Shown piece after piece: positions 20,565 to 27,469 of a DNA stretch of 64,000 nt. A model generated the notes under the pieces. That model was not told the origin of the DNA, ran no database searches, and saw only the letters and a list, made by a program, of their open reading frames with translations. This stretch comes from Sphingomonas psychrotolerans (GTDB taxonomy: Bacteria; Pseudomonadota; Alphaproteobacteria; Sphingomonadales; Sphingomonadaceae): assembly GCF_002796605.1 (NCBI RefSeq), contig NZ_CP024923.1:248001-312000 (forward strand), given 5' to 3'. The position numbers and the translations under genes were made by a program. Numbering within the stretch: position 1 is the first letter of the stretch; each line of letters begins with the position of its first letter.

Positions 20565-21251
20565 TTAGCCGCCGAACGTTCGTGCTGCCCAACCAAGCTG
20601 AACGGGCTTAGGGGCTGGCGCATCGTGCTGAACGACATCCGCCTTCTGACCAACTGGCCCTTGGCGCTGCTGATCGGCGATGATCGAGCGGAACCGGCCG
20701 TACCAATCATCAAGATTGCGAATGGCATCGTTGACCGGCTCACTGCCCGCGATCCCGCCGCCGAACAGGATTTCGAAGCATGGAGAGTGGAGGTCGTTCA
20801 CGAAGAGCTTGAGCGACAGCTTCGTGATGATCGTTGTCGAATGAGACGTGGAGCTTGTTTTAGCCCCGGCGAGCAGACCGCCTACCGGGCCAGCTAGAAG
20901 GGTTCCAAAGGCGGCACCTTGCGTGTCGATCTTGCCCTTGGTCGTGGTGATCGTCTCCCCGTCACGGTCCACTTCCGCAGCTACCAACTGGCTAAAGTGG
21001 TACAGGCGGGGTTTCGCGCCGGGGATGGCGATGGCAAACCTGCTAGAGCCAGGATCGATAGCGACGCCGTAGTTGGCCGGTGCGCCTTCGTAGACGATTG
21101 CCGGTTTGAAGCCTTCGATCAGAGATAGGCTTGCTACTTTTTTAGCTTCACTCGCCCTAGCCTCTTCGACACCCTTTGACAGGGAGCTTGCGAGCATCGT
21201 CCCGATCGCCGCGAGAATGACCAGCACAGCGCCAAGTAGCACCCACATCAT
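20565..21251 (-). CDS. membrane-anchored protein with a PH-like domain (tentative)
   Basis: A 228-residue protein from the ATG at 21251, chosen for the strong GGGGGAGA before it. One N-terminal membrane anchor (MWVLLGAVLVILAAIGTMLA) is followed by a cytoplasmic-looking domain with alternating strands: SSRFAIAIPGAKPRLYHFSQ, VAAEVDRDGETITTTKG, then TIITKLSLKLFVNDLHSPCF. The Gly/Ala loop between strands and the final VND-x-HSPCFEI strand resemble bacterial PH-like proteins. The C-terminus is Gln/Pro-rich and probably disordered. Its role in the island is unknown; it faces the XRE gene with divergent starts 80 bp apart. Confidence 0.6.
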   Translation of the reverse strand: MMWVLLGAVLVILAAIGTMLASSLSKGVEEARASEAKKVASLSLIEGFKPAIVYEGAPANYGVAIDPGSSRFAIAIPGAKPRLYHFSQLVAAEVDRDGETITTTKGKIDTQGAAFGTLLAGPVGGLLAGAKTSSTSHSTTIITKLSLKLFVNDLHSPCFEILFGGGIAGSEPVNDAIRNLDDWYGRFRSIIADQQRQGPVGQKADVVQHDAPAPKPVQLGWAARTFGG

Positions 21252-21330
21252 TTTATCTCCCCCCCACCAACGACAGGGACGCGTTGTCACAGTTTTTGTG
21301 ACTTTTGCAAGATGGTGGACAGGCTCGTTC

Positions 21331-21606
21331 ATGCCCGTAAGGCGAACGACCAGCCCCGGATTCAATGACGACCGCTATAGGGCCGTTATCGTCACGCTTC
21401 TGGAACGGCGGAAGCAGTTGGGCATAAGCCAGCAAAGCCTAGCGGAACGGTTGGGGCTGCATAAGCAATTCGTATCGAGAGTGGAGCTTGGCGAACGCCG
21501 ACTCGACTTCGTTGAGTTCGCCGACTTCGTCCGGGCGCTAGGCTTAGAGCCGGATGTGCTGATCGCTTCTGTTCCCCTTCCGCCCAGACGGGCTGACGAA
21601 GGGTAG
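21331..21606 (+). CDS. XRE-family helix-turn-helix regulator
   Basis: A 91-residue protein whose centre is a Cro/C1-type helix-turn-helix: LLERRKQLGISQQSLAERLG, then HKQFVSRVELGERRLDFVEF. The C-terminus ends in VPLPPRRADEG. Start at the ATG at 21331; longer in-frame starts would overlap the promoter region of the membrane-anchored gene. Being the only recognisable regulator on the island, it is a candidate to control itself and the divergent gene, and perhaps the defence genes. Confidence 0.8.
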   Translation: MPVRRTTSPGFNDDRYRAVIVTLLERRKQLGISQQSLAERLGLHKQFVSRVELGERRLDFVEFADFVRALGLEPDVLIASVPLPPRRADEG

Positions 21607-21634
21607 CGCCTTACGGAGCGGGCGTACCGGATGG

Positions 21635-22022
21635 TTAGGCGGCGTCCGCTAGAGCCCTATAAACGCTGCCACGCCCGATTTTAAGCTGACGGGCGATATC
21701 GGTAGGCGAGACACCTTCCGCCCTTAGCTGGCGCACCTGATCGACAGGCACCGAAGGCTTGCGGCCCTTGTAGACCCCGCTGCTTTCGCTTTGGCGATCC
21801 CTTCCATCTGCCGATCGCGACGGATCGCTGTTTCGAATTGCGCGAACACCCCTAGCATTTGGAGGAAGGCAATCCCCGCAGGGGTGCTGGTATCAATCGG
21901 CTGTTCCGTTGCCCGAAGGAAGGCACCTTTGGCCTTCAACTCCGCAACGATCTTCTCCAAGTCGGCTACAGAGCGGGCCAGGCGGTCTACGCGTGTGACC
22001 AGTAGTGTATACCCTTTTGATC
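21635..22022 (-). pseudogene. serine recombinase remnant
   Basis: The minus strand encodes pieces of a resolvase/invertase. From the right, LLVTRVDRLARSVADLEK leads into KIVAELKAKGAFLRATEQ and QFETAIRRDRQMEGIAKAKA in one frame; after a missing base near 21775-21780 the C-terminal helix-turn-helix part (YKGRKPSVPVDQVRQLRAEG ... IARQLKIGRGSVYRALADAA) continues in another frame to a stop at 21635. The N-terminal third with the catalytic Ser is gone. So this is a decayed copy, different in sequence from the intact resolvase at 24580. Confidence 0.8.
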
Positions 22023-22049
22023 ACTCGCCCTAGCCGTAGCCACTAACGG

Positions 22050-23900
22050 CTATAGCAAACCATCGTCAGCCGAATTGAACTGGGCCACTTGCTCCCGCAG
22101 CAGATTACGAGCCACAACGACTTTATCCGCAAGATTTCCCAGAACGTTCACGGCATTAGTGTGGACAACCCAGTAGTTATCGTCTGACGTAATAACACCA
22201 GCCTCAAATTGACTCTTGGAGTCGGTAAGTTCCGACCATCTAGCTCGGAATCTATCTCTGTCACCAACCGGAACTCTATCCCGCAAGCTACTGATTAATT
22301 CCTTCGGTCGCATAAAAAGATGAGTATCCAGCCAACTTGACAAACCAAATCTATAGTATCGATTGATAGTCAAAAGCCGATCTCCGATCCCATCGATACC
22401 AAATCCCTGTACTGCACCGTCCTTTCCGACGTAATACCTATCGGATAAAAATTTCAACATACCGCCCGGGTCGACTGCGGGGTCAAAACGCTCAAATTGA
22501 GTTGCCGTATCTTCCAGCAAAGGTAGGGCCCACAGCTTATCAACCAAGATCGGGCTCATTTCCCTAAGCAAGGTGCCCGCGCTCTCAGTATTATTCCGAG
22601 ACATAATTATATTCGTGTATTCTGCGTCCTTCTCGCCGCGATATGTCGCGACAAAGAGAGCGGCAAAATATTCTTGAAAAGAGCGATGCACGAATGTGTA
22701 CAGAAGGCCGTCCTCCTGAATAATGCATACACTTTCAAATAAATCTCTCAATACAGCCGCCGGTTGAGCCGAAATGCCGCAATACTTTAACGACTTTTCT
22801 ATAAAGGCGATCAGCTCCGATCTGCTGAAAGCGTATTTATTCTTTGCGTAGCTCGAAAAACAAAACGCCGAGAAAAACCTCTTAAAATCATCGACACTTA
22901 TGTTTGTGTATCGCTTTCTTTCGTAAACGCCCTTAGATAGATCGTGTTTAAAGAAAAGGGTCTCAAAGGCTTGATCATAGAATATATGTATTTTATCGCC
23001 AGCATTAGCGAATTGATCGTACCTGAGTAACATAATGGTAGCTAGTAGAGGATTAGTTAAGAAGCTCTCGTGTTTTTTATATAAGTGAGCAGCGAGGTCC
23101 TTGAGAAACTTTTCTTTTATAGTTTTATCGAAATTGATCTTCTTTATTACAGATGTAACTTGGCGCTTGTCCAAGGGGAGCACCCTAAAGCAATAGAATC
23201 GCGCCCATCCACTCAGACTAGCATCCTCTCGGGATGATATGATCAATATATTATCAGGGTATTTGGCTGGAATCTTTATAATTTGCTTATGTATCGATTC
23301 CCTATACTCCGGATCAACTTCATCTAATCCGTCAAGCACGATCAAAAAAAGCCCACCCGTTAGAGCTTTTTCAAAATTATCAAATGTCATTTTACTTTTC
23401 TTGGACGTGGAGTCCTCGAATATAAGCTGCTCTATGGGCTTACCTTTTGTGTAGTCCAAGGTGCGTAATTCTATAAAAATCGGTATACGTCCCCGTGGAT
23501 TCTCAAATCGACATAGGGCTAGGTACTTCATGAACATAGTCTTGCCAGACCCGCCACCCCCTTGAACAATTACGTTCTTATATTCTTCGAGGTTCTCGAT
23601 TATATAATTATCAGTGAGTTTTGCCTTTTTTAACCCCAACTTAATGGAAACGTACTGACTGAGCAACTCTACGGGCTCGTCTCGATATATGAGTGTCTTT
23701 ATCTTATAGCATTTGTCGAACGTCGTTTGTAGATGATGGGAAAATCCTAGACCCAGCGCGGAAGAGATGCGCTCTGGGGTCTTCCGCGCTTGGGTTGCCG
23801 CTATAGCAACAACCTTCGGACCGGATGCGACCAGCGCTTTCGTTATGACTGCACTCGCATCGAAATTAGTAAGCGCGTCAATCAGAGACTTCGCTACCAT
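22050..23900 (-). CDS. NACHT-domain STAND NTPase (bacterial NLR-like)
   Basis: A 616-residue protein. An N-terminal helical region (1-105) is followed by the NACHT module: Walker A QGGGGSGKT (residues 113-121), Walker B LIVLDGLDEVD (186-196), the SSRED arginine motif, and NPLLATIMLLRY. A winged-helix region follows, with the family's FVHRSFQEYFAALF. Only about 150 residues remain after it, a short C-terminal sensor with no visible leucine-rich or tetratricopeptide repeats. Related stand-alone NACHT proteins protect bacteria from phages by abortive infection. No recognisable effector domain is fused. GGGAGA precedes the start. The gene is clearly AT-richer than the chromosome, consistent with transfer. 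Confidence 0.88.
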   Translation of the reverse strand: MVAKSLIDALTNFDASAVITKALVASGPKVVAIAATQARKTPERISSALGLGFSHHLQTTFDKCYKIKTLIYRDEPVELLSQYVSIKLGLKKAKLTDNYIIENLEEYKNVIVQGGGGSGKTMFMKYLALCRFENPRGRIPIFIELRTLDYTKGKPIEQLIFEDSTSKKSKMTFDNFEKALTGGLFLIVLDGLDEVDPEYRESIHKQIIKIPAKYPDNILIISSREDASLSGWARFYCFRVLPLDKRQVTSVIKKINFDKTIKEKFLKDLAAHLYKKHESFLTNPLLATIMLLRYDQFANAGDKIHIFYDQAFETLFFKHDLSKGVYERKRYTNISVDDFKRFFSAFCFSSYAKNKYAFSRSELIAFIEKSLKYCGISAQPAAVLRDLFESVCIIQEDGLLYTFVHRSFQEYFAALFVATYRGEKDAEYTNIIMSRNNTESAGTLLREMSPILVDKLWALPLLEDTATQFERFDPAVDPGGMLKFLSDRYYVGKDGAVQGFGIDGIGDRLLTINRYYRFGLSSWLDTHLFMRPKELISSLRDRVPVGDRDRFRARWSELTDSKSQFEAGVITSDDNYWVVHTNAVNVLGNLADKVVVARNLLREQVAQFNSADDGLL

Positions 23901-24579
23901 TCAGCTCTCCCTATCTTAATTACAACCATCTCGGTCAACCGGCAGCCATCGTCAAGGCGCGGACCACAGCCCGTGTATTCCGTGGGCGTTCGATGATCGA
24001 TGGGGGAGGGCGGGTTTTAGGCAGCGTTAAGCGAGTCCGCATGCCGCTTTGATGCCTCTATACGCATGAGGCGCGGTAGGCAGCGGAATGGTGTCGAACG
24101 ACGCGCCTGGGCAGCGAAAGGGGCGGTTAGCTAACTAAGTAGCCCGCCCCTTCGATCACCCCTATGGCGCGGATATTAACGGCGAAACGCTGTCAAAATC
24201 GGTCGGACTTACCGCTGCGGTCTCTCGCGGTCTCGGCGATCCAATTCTAGGCTCAAAGCAGCAATGGCATCCGGGTCCTCTTTGCCATCTTTTCGGCAGT
24301 TCCGTGGCATGGGGCGCTTGGCGTGCTTGGCACAGTTAGCTGACGGGCAAACAGCTATCTGCTGTAGCCATCCGCCGGATGAATCGGGATCGTATATGCA
24401 GTCTTTGCAATGTTGGTCGAAGTCTTTTCGTAACGTAGAAATAAGTTATCCTTAGTATTTAGCACTCCTTTCACTCGCCACGCCGAATGCGTGCATGTTT
24501 GAACAATGGTGCGGATAGATTATACTGAGGCCCTCGCCGACCAGCAATGGCTGGTGCAGAGATTTCCGAGGCGGGCTGC
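23901..24579. other. non-coding gap between NACHT and resolvase genes
   Basis: About 680 bp. I find no supported gene; a 63-codon frame at 24264 has no ribosome site and an unconvincing composition. The clearest structure is a hairpin at 24118-24152 with perfect 9-bp arms (AAGGGGCGG / CCGCCCCTT) around a 17-base loop and no T-run, so not an ordinary terminator. The first 100 bp should hold the NACHT promoter. Confidence 0.4.
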
Positions 24580-25158
24580 CTAGGTCATCCTCTTCTCGAC
24601 GCGTTGTATTGCGGCTCTTGAGACGCCGTACTGCTTCGCTAAGCTTCCTAGGGATAGTCCGTTGGAACGTGCTGCGAGAACGGCTTGCTGCTGCTCCTTG
24701 GTCAGCGCTTGCGGCCGGCCTAGCGCCTTACCTTCCGCCTTAGCTCGGCTAAGCCCCGCTTGGGTTCGTTCGATGAGAAGGTCACGTTCGAACTCCGCCA
24801 CGGCGGCAATGACGCCCATAGTCATCTTGCCCGCCGCGCTGGTTAGATCGACCCCGCCAAGAGCTAGGCAATGAACTCGCACCCCATTTGTGGCCAAGCG
24901 CTCAACGGTAGCTCGCACGTCCATTGCGTTGCGCCCGAGGCGGTCTAGCTTGGTAACGATCAGCACATCATTCGCCTCAAGGCGATCAACGAGCTTGGAG
25001 AAGCCCTTGCGCTCCATCGCAGCCACGGAGCCTGATATCGTTTCTGCCACGATGCGCTTCGGATCGACTGCGAACCCCGCGCTCTCAATCTCGCGCACCT
25101 GATTATCTGTAGTTTGGTCGGCGGTGCTGACCCGGCAATAGGCGAAGGTTCTACCCAC
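24580..25158 (-). CDS. serine recombinase, resolvase/invertase type
   Basis: A 192-residue enzyme of normal length. The N-terminal catalytic domain has the nucleophile Ser in AYCRVSTADQT (about residue 11), the Arg/Asp region VLIVTKLDRLGRNAMD, and the E-helix region GVIAAVAEFERDLLIERT; the C-terminal helix-turn-helix is SLGSLAKQYGVSRAAIQRVE. All catalytic residues I can check are present, so it should be active. Three TGTATCGA repeats and a palindrome lie directly in front of its start and are good candidates for its own binding site, typical of resolvases that regulate themselves. Confidence 0.93.
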   Translation of the reverse strand: MGRTFAYCRVSTADQTTDNQVREIESAGFAVDPKRIVAETISGSVAAMERKGFSKLVDRLEANDVLIVTKLDRLGRNAMDVRATVERLATNGVRVHCLALGGVDLTSAAGKMTMGVIAAVAEFERDLLIERTQAGLSRAKAEGKALGRPQALTKEQQQAVLAARSNGLSLGSLAKQYGVSRAAIQRVEKRMT

Positions 25159-25172
25159 GAAAGCTCATCCCC

Positions 25173-25211
25173 TGTATCGATTCGGTGTATCGATACTATC
25201 ATGTGTATCGA
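25173..25211. repeat. three TGTATCGA repeats in front of the resolvase
   Basis: TGTATCGA occurs at 25173-25180, 25186-25193 and 25204-25211; the middle copy is part of the perfect palindrome GTATCGATAC (25187-25196). They lie 15-53 bases upstream of the resolvase start, where res sites and autoregulatory operators sit. Confidence 0.75.
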
Positions 25212-25252
25212 AATTTCAAAGGCTATATTTTGTCATGCTCGTGATGGCTGTA

Positions 25253-25272
25253 TCTAAATCGTCCGATTTAGA
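25253..25272. promoter_or_regulatory. 20-bp perfect palindrome before the CD-NTase gene
   Basis: TCTAAATCG and its exact complement CGATTTAGA are separated by two bases. It lies 93 bases upstream of the CD-NTase start and about 95 bases upstream of the divergent resolvase. The size and symmetry suit a dimeric repressor or recombinase; no T-run follows, so it is not a terminator. Confidence 0.6.
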
Positions 25273-25365
25273 GACGAGTGCTCATAGCTGTTGATAACCG
25301 CCAGATGCTCTGTGGCAGTATCGTACGACCGGCCCTAGGCTGACTCAAACGGTGGGGAGGGTAAA

Positions 25366-26676
25366 TTGGGCATCGGCGAGGTTTTCAAAGAATTCATCGG
25401 CAACCTTGCGGTCGACAATGCGCAATCCATTTCCGACCGATATGGTGAAATTACCTCTGCGCTCAACAAGGCGTTTCGCGACACCGAGTCTAAAACAGCT
25501 AATACGCTGCAAGTCGGATCGTATGGACGCTGGACCGCGATTCACGGCATTTCTGATTTGGATATGCTTTACATTATGCCCAAGGGGCAGTGGGCGACTT
25601 ACGATAAGGAGGGGGGGCAAGCAAAGCTGCTTTCCGACGCCGCCGCCGCGATCAAGGGACGTTATCCCAAAACCGACATTGGGGTGGACAGGTTGATTGT
25701 TCGGGTGCGCTACTCAAACTTTCACGTCGAGGCTCAGCCAGTCTTCCAAATGGAAGACGGAAGTTTCAAGTACCCAGATACCTACCGGGGCGGACATTGG
25801 AAAATAACCAAGCCTTTGGAAGAAATGGCTGCTATGTCGGAATTCGATCAGCAGAAGAATAAAAACCTACGCCGACTCTGTAAGATGGCGAGGGCTTGGA
25901 AAAACAAGCATGGAGTCGGAATGGGTGGGTTGTTGATCGACACACTGGCACATAAATTCATACAATCGACGGCGCAGTATGACGATAAGAGCTACTTGTA
26001 CTATGATTTGATGAGTAGGGACTTCTTCCAATATTTATCTAATCTTCCTAAGCAAGAGTATTTCATGGCCCTAGGTAGCGGGCAGCGCGTCAAAGTTAAA
26101 GCGAACTTCCGCAAGAAGGCTGCAAAGGCATATGATCTATGCCTTAAGGCGATAGCGGCTGAGGGCACCGATAAACAAAATGATAAATGGAAGGCAGTTT
26201 TCGGCCGACCGTTCCCGTCTCAAGTTAAAGTTGCGAAGGCGGCACTATCCGAGGCTAGGTTCCGACACACGGAAGAGTTTGTAGAAAATTCTTTGAGAGT
26301 TGATGTTAGGTATAACATAACTATCGATTGTGATATTACGCAAGACGGCTTTAGACCGGCATCGTTGCGGGATATGCTTACAAGGGGAGTATTCTTACAG
26401 CCTAGGAAGCGTCTGCATTTTTCCGTAACAACAACCGACGTGCCGGGGCAATTTGGGCTGTTTTGGAAGGTTCTCAATCGCGGGCCTGAGGCGGAGAAAC
26501 GTGACATGATCCGGGGACAGATTGTCGCGGATAAGGGTCACAGAGAAATTGTTGAGTACACCACGTTCAAGGGGGATCATGTAGTAGAATGCTACGCGGT
26601 GCAGTACGGAGTCGTTGTCGCGACTGACAGAATTCATGTTCCAATTAGTTCAAATTCGGATGATGACGATGGATAA
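25366..26676 (+). CDS. CD-NTase (SMODS) with AGS-C sensor domain
   Basis: A 436-residue nucleotidyltransferase starting at TTG 25366, chosen for the strong GGGGAGGG before it. The active site is visible: GS at residues 51-52 (QVGSYGRWTA), Asp64 and Asp66 in GISDLDMLYI, and the third acidic residue, Glu122, in FHVEAQPVF. The last about 85 residues match the AGS-C sensor domain seen behind SMODS and adenylyl/guanylyl cyclase-like enzymes (LFWKVLNRGPEAE, RGQIVADKGHREIVEYTTF, HVVECYAVQYGV). Such enzymes make cyclic di- or trinucleotides in CBASS anti-phage defence. The next gene overlaps its stop and encodes the expected membrane effector. Accessory Cap2/Cap3 genes are absent. Confidence 0.9.
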   Translation: MGIGEVFKEFIGNLAVDNAQSISDRYGEITSALNKAFRDTESKTANTLQVGSYGRWTAIHGISDLDMLYIMPKGQWATYDKEGGQAKLLSDAAAAIKGRYPKTDIGVDRLIVRVRYSNFHVEAQPVFQMEDGSFKYPDTYRGGHWKITKPLEEMAAMSEFDQQKNKNLRRLCKMARAWKNKHGVGMGGLLIDTLAHKFIQSTAQYDDKSYLYYDLMSRDFFQYLSNLPKQEYFMALGSGQRVKVKANFRKKAAKAYDLCLKAIAAEGTDKQNDKWKAVFGRPFPSQVKVAKAALSEARFRHTEEFVENSLRVDVRYNITIDCDITQDGFRPASLRDMLTRGVFLQPRKRLHFSVTTTDVPGQFGLFWKVLNRGPEAEKRDMIRGQIVADKGHREIVEYTTFKGDHVVECYAVQYGVVVATDRIHVPISSNSDDDDG

Positions 26677-27253
26677 GTCTGCTCTTTTAAAGTGCTTAGC
26701 CGAAACGGGATATAATGTCGGGTTTGGCGCTAAGAAGCATTTCGCGACTTATGATATTGTTGGCAAGGTTCCCGGTCTTATTGGCTTCCTATCGTTGTCG
26801 GTTGGTACACTTGCCTTAGTGTTTGATGAGTTATCAAAAAAGCTACCGTCAGCTTTGATGGTTATACTTGGAGTGGTGGCGCTCTACATCGCCTTTTACG
26901 ACCATTCTCGCGAAAAATACAACGAAGTAGGTGTTAAGCTAACTAAGATATATAACGAGTTACGAAAATTGTATCGTGACGTTCAATCTGGCAATGCGGG
27001 CGCTTTTGTCAATGAAGAGGCTGAATTGCATAGGCTAGAGAATGAATACTATAGCCTATCCATAACTAAACAGATTATGTTTAGTGACTGGTATGCTCAC
27101 TATAAGTTCTTTTGGCAACATCAAATTGACTGGATTGAAGAGCAAAAGAAGTTCAGTTTCTGGCGAGATAAGATGCCTCTTACTGGCACCGTTGTGCTCG
27201 TTATGATCGTTTTAGGCTCCGTCGGGTGGGGCGTTTGGCTACTGTGGCGTTGA
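26660..27253 (+). CDS. SLATT-domain membrane effector
   Basis: A protein of 194-197 residues; ATGs at 26660, 26663 and 26669 all overlap the end of the CD-NTase gene (stop at 26674-26676), and none has a clear ribosome site, so translation is probably coupled. Two adjacent transmembrane helices (VPGLIGFLSLSVGTLALVF and ALMVILGVVALYIAFYD) are followed by a long charged helical region, and a third hydrophobic helix lies at the C-terminus (VVLVMIVLGSVGWGVWLLW). This is the layout of SLATT proteins, predicted pore formers paired with SMODS enzymes. It should open the membrane when the partner's nucleotide signal binds. The third helix is the least typical part. Confidence 0.82.
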   Translation: MMTMDKSALLKCLAETGYNVGFGAKKHFATYDIVGKVPGLIGFLSLSVGTLALVFDELSKKLPSALMVILGVVALYIAFYDHSREKYNEVGVKLTKIYNELRKLYRDVQSGNAGAFVNEEAELHRLENEYYSLSITKQIMFSDWYAHYKFFWQHQIDWIEEQKKFSFWRDKMPLTGTVVLVMIVLGSVGWGVWLLWR

Positions 27254-27369
27254 CACTCGGACGCCACAGCACGGCATTGCATCTGACACAATTTGTCCTC
27301 AAAATGCGAGTGGGAGTGTCGAGCTAGAGCACGCAATTTCTAGGGTTTTCTGCATGGGTTGCGGTGTCT

Positions 27370-27434
27370 GCACTGTGTTCACACCGCAGGGGTCGCTGGT
27401 TCAATCCCAGCCGCGCCCACCATGTAGAGAAGCC
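27370..27434 (+). repeat. attR, 65-bp direct repeat with partial tRNA-Val copy
   Basis: Exact copy of 16149-16213. It contains only the 3' 53 bases of the tRNA, so it is not a second tRNA gene. Marks the right junction of the island. Confidence 0.95.
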
Positions 27435-27462
27435 CGCCGGTCACTCGATCGGCGGGCTTTTT
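27432..27462 (+). terminator. original tRNA-Val terminator beyond attR
   Basis: GCCCGCCG pairs with CGGCGGGC, with further weak pairs toward a four-base loop, then a five-T run. It directly follows the duplicated tRNA end, so it was probably the tRNA-Val terminator before the island inserted. Confidence 0.85.
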
Positions 27463-27469
27463 CATTGCG

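Larger units (their letters stand above)
16214..27434. mobile_element. genomic island in tRNA-Val carrying defence-type genes
   Basis: An 11.2-kb segment between two perfect 65-bp direct repeats, with a tyrosine integrase next to the left repeat, as in tRNA-integrated islands. Base composition is lower in GC than the flanks, most clearly at 17.3-17.9 kb, 22-24 kb and 25.3-27.4 kb. Content in order: integrase (frameshifted), helicase-like ATPase, HNH protein, small protein, membrane-anchored protein, XRE regulator, serine recombinase remnant, NACHT NTPase, serine resolvase, CD-NTase and SLATT effector. There are no conjugation, capsid or replication genes that I recognise, so it would depend on helper functions to move. 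Confidence 0.93.

Noticed and set aside
24264..24455. 63-codon frame in the NACHT/resolvase gap
   Set aside because: No ribosome site, no recognisable pattern, and composition unlike its neighbours.
23901..24579. Plasmid-type or phage origin of replication
   Set aside because: Only one hairpin is visible; no iterons, DnaA boxes or initiator gene were recognised.
27370..27422. Second tRNA-Val
   Set aside because: Only the 3' 53 bases are present; the acceptor 5' strand and D-arm are missing. It is the attR copy.
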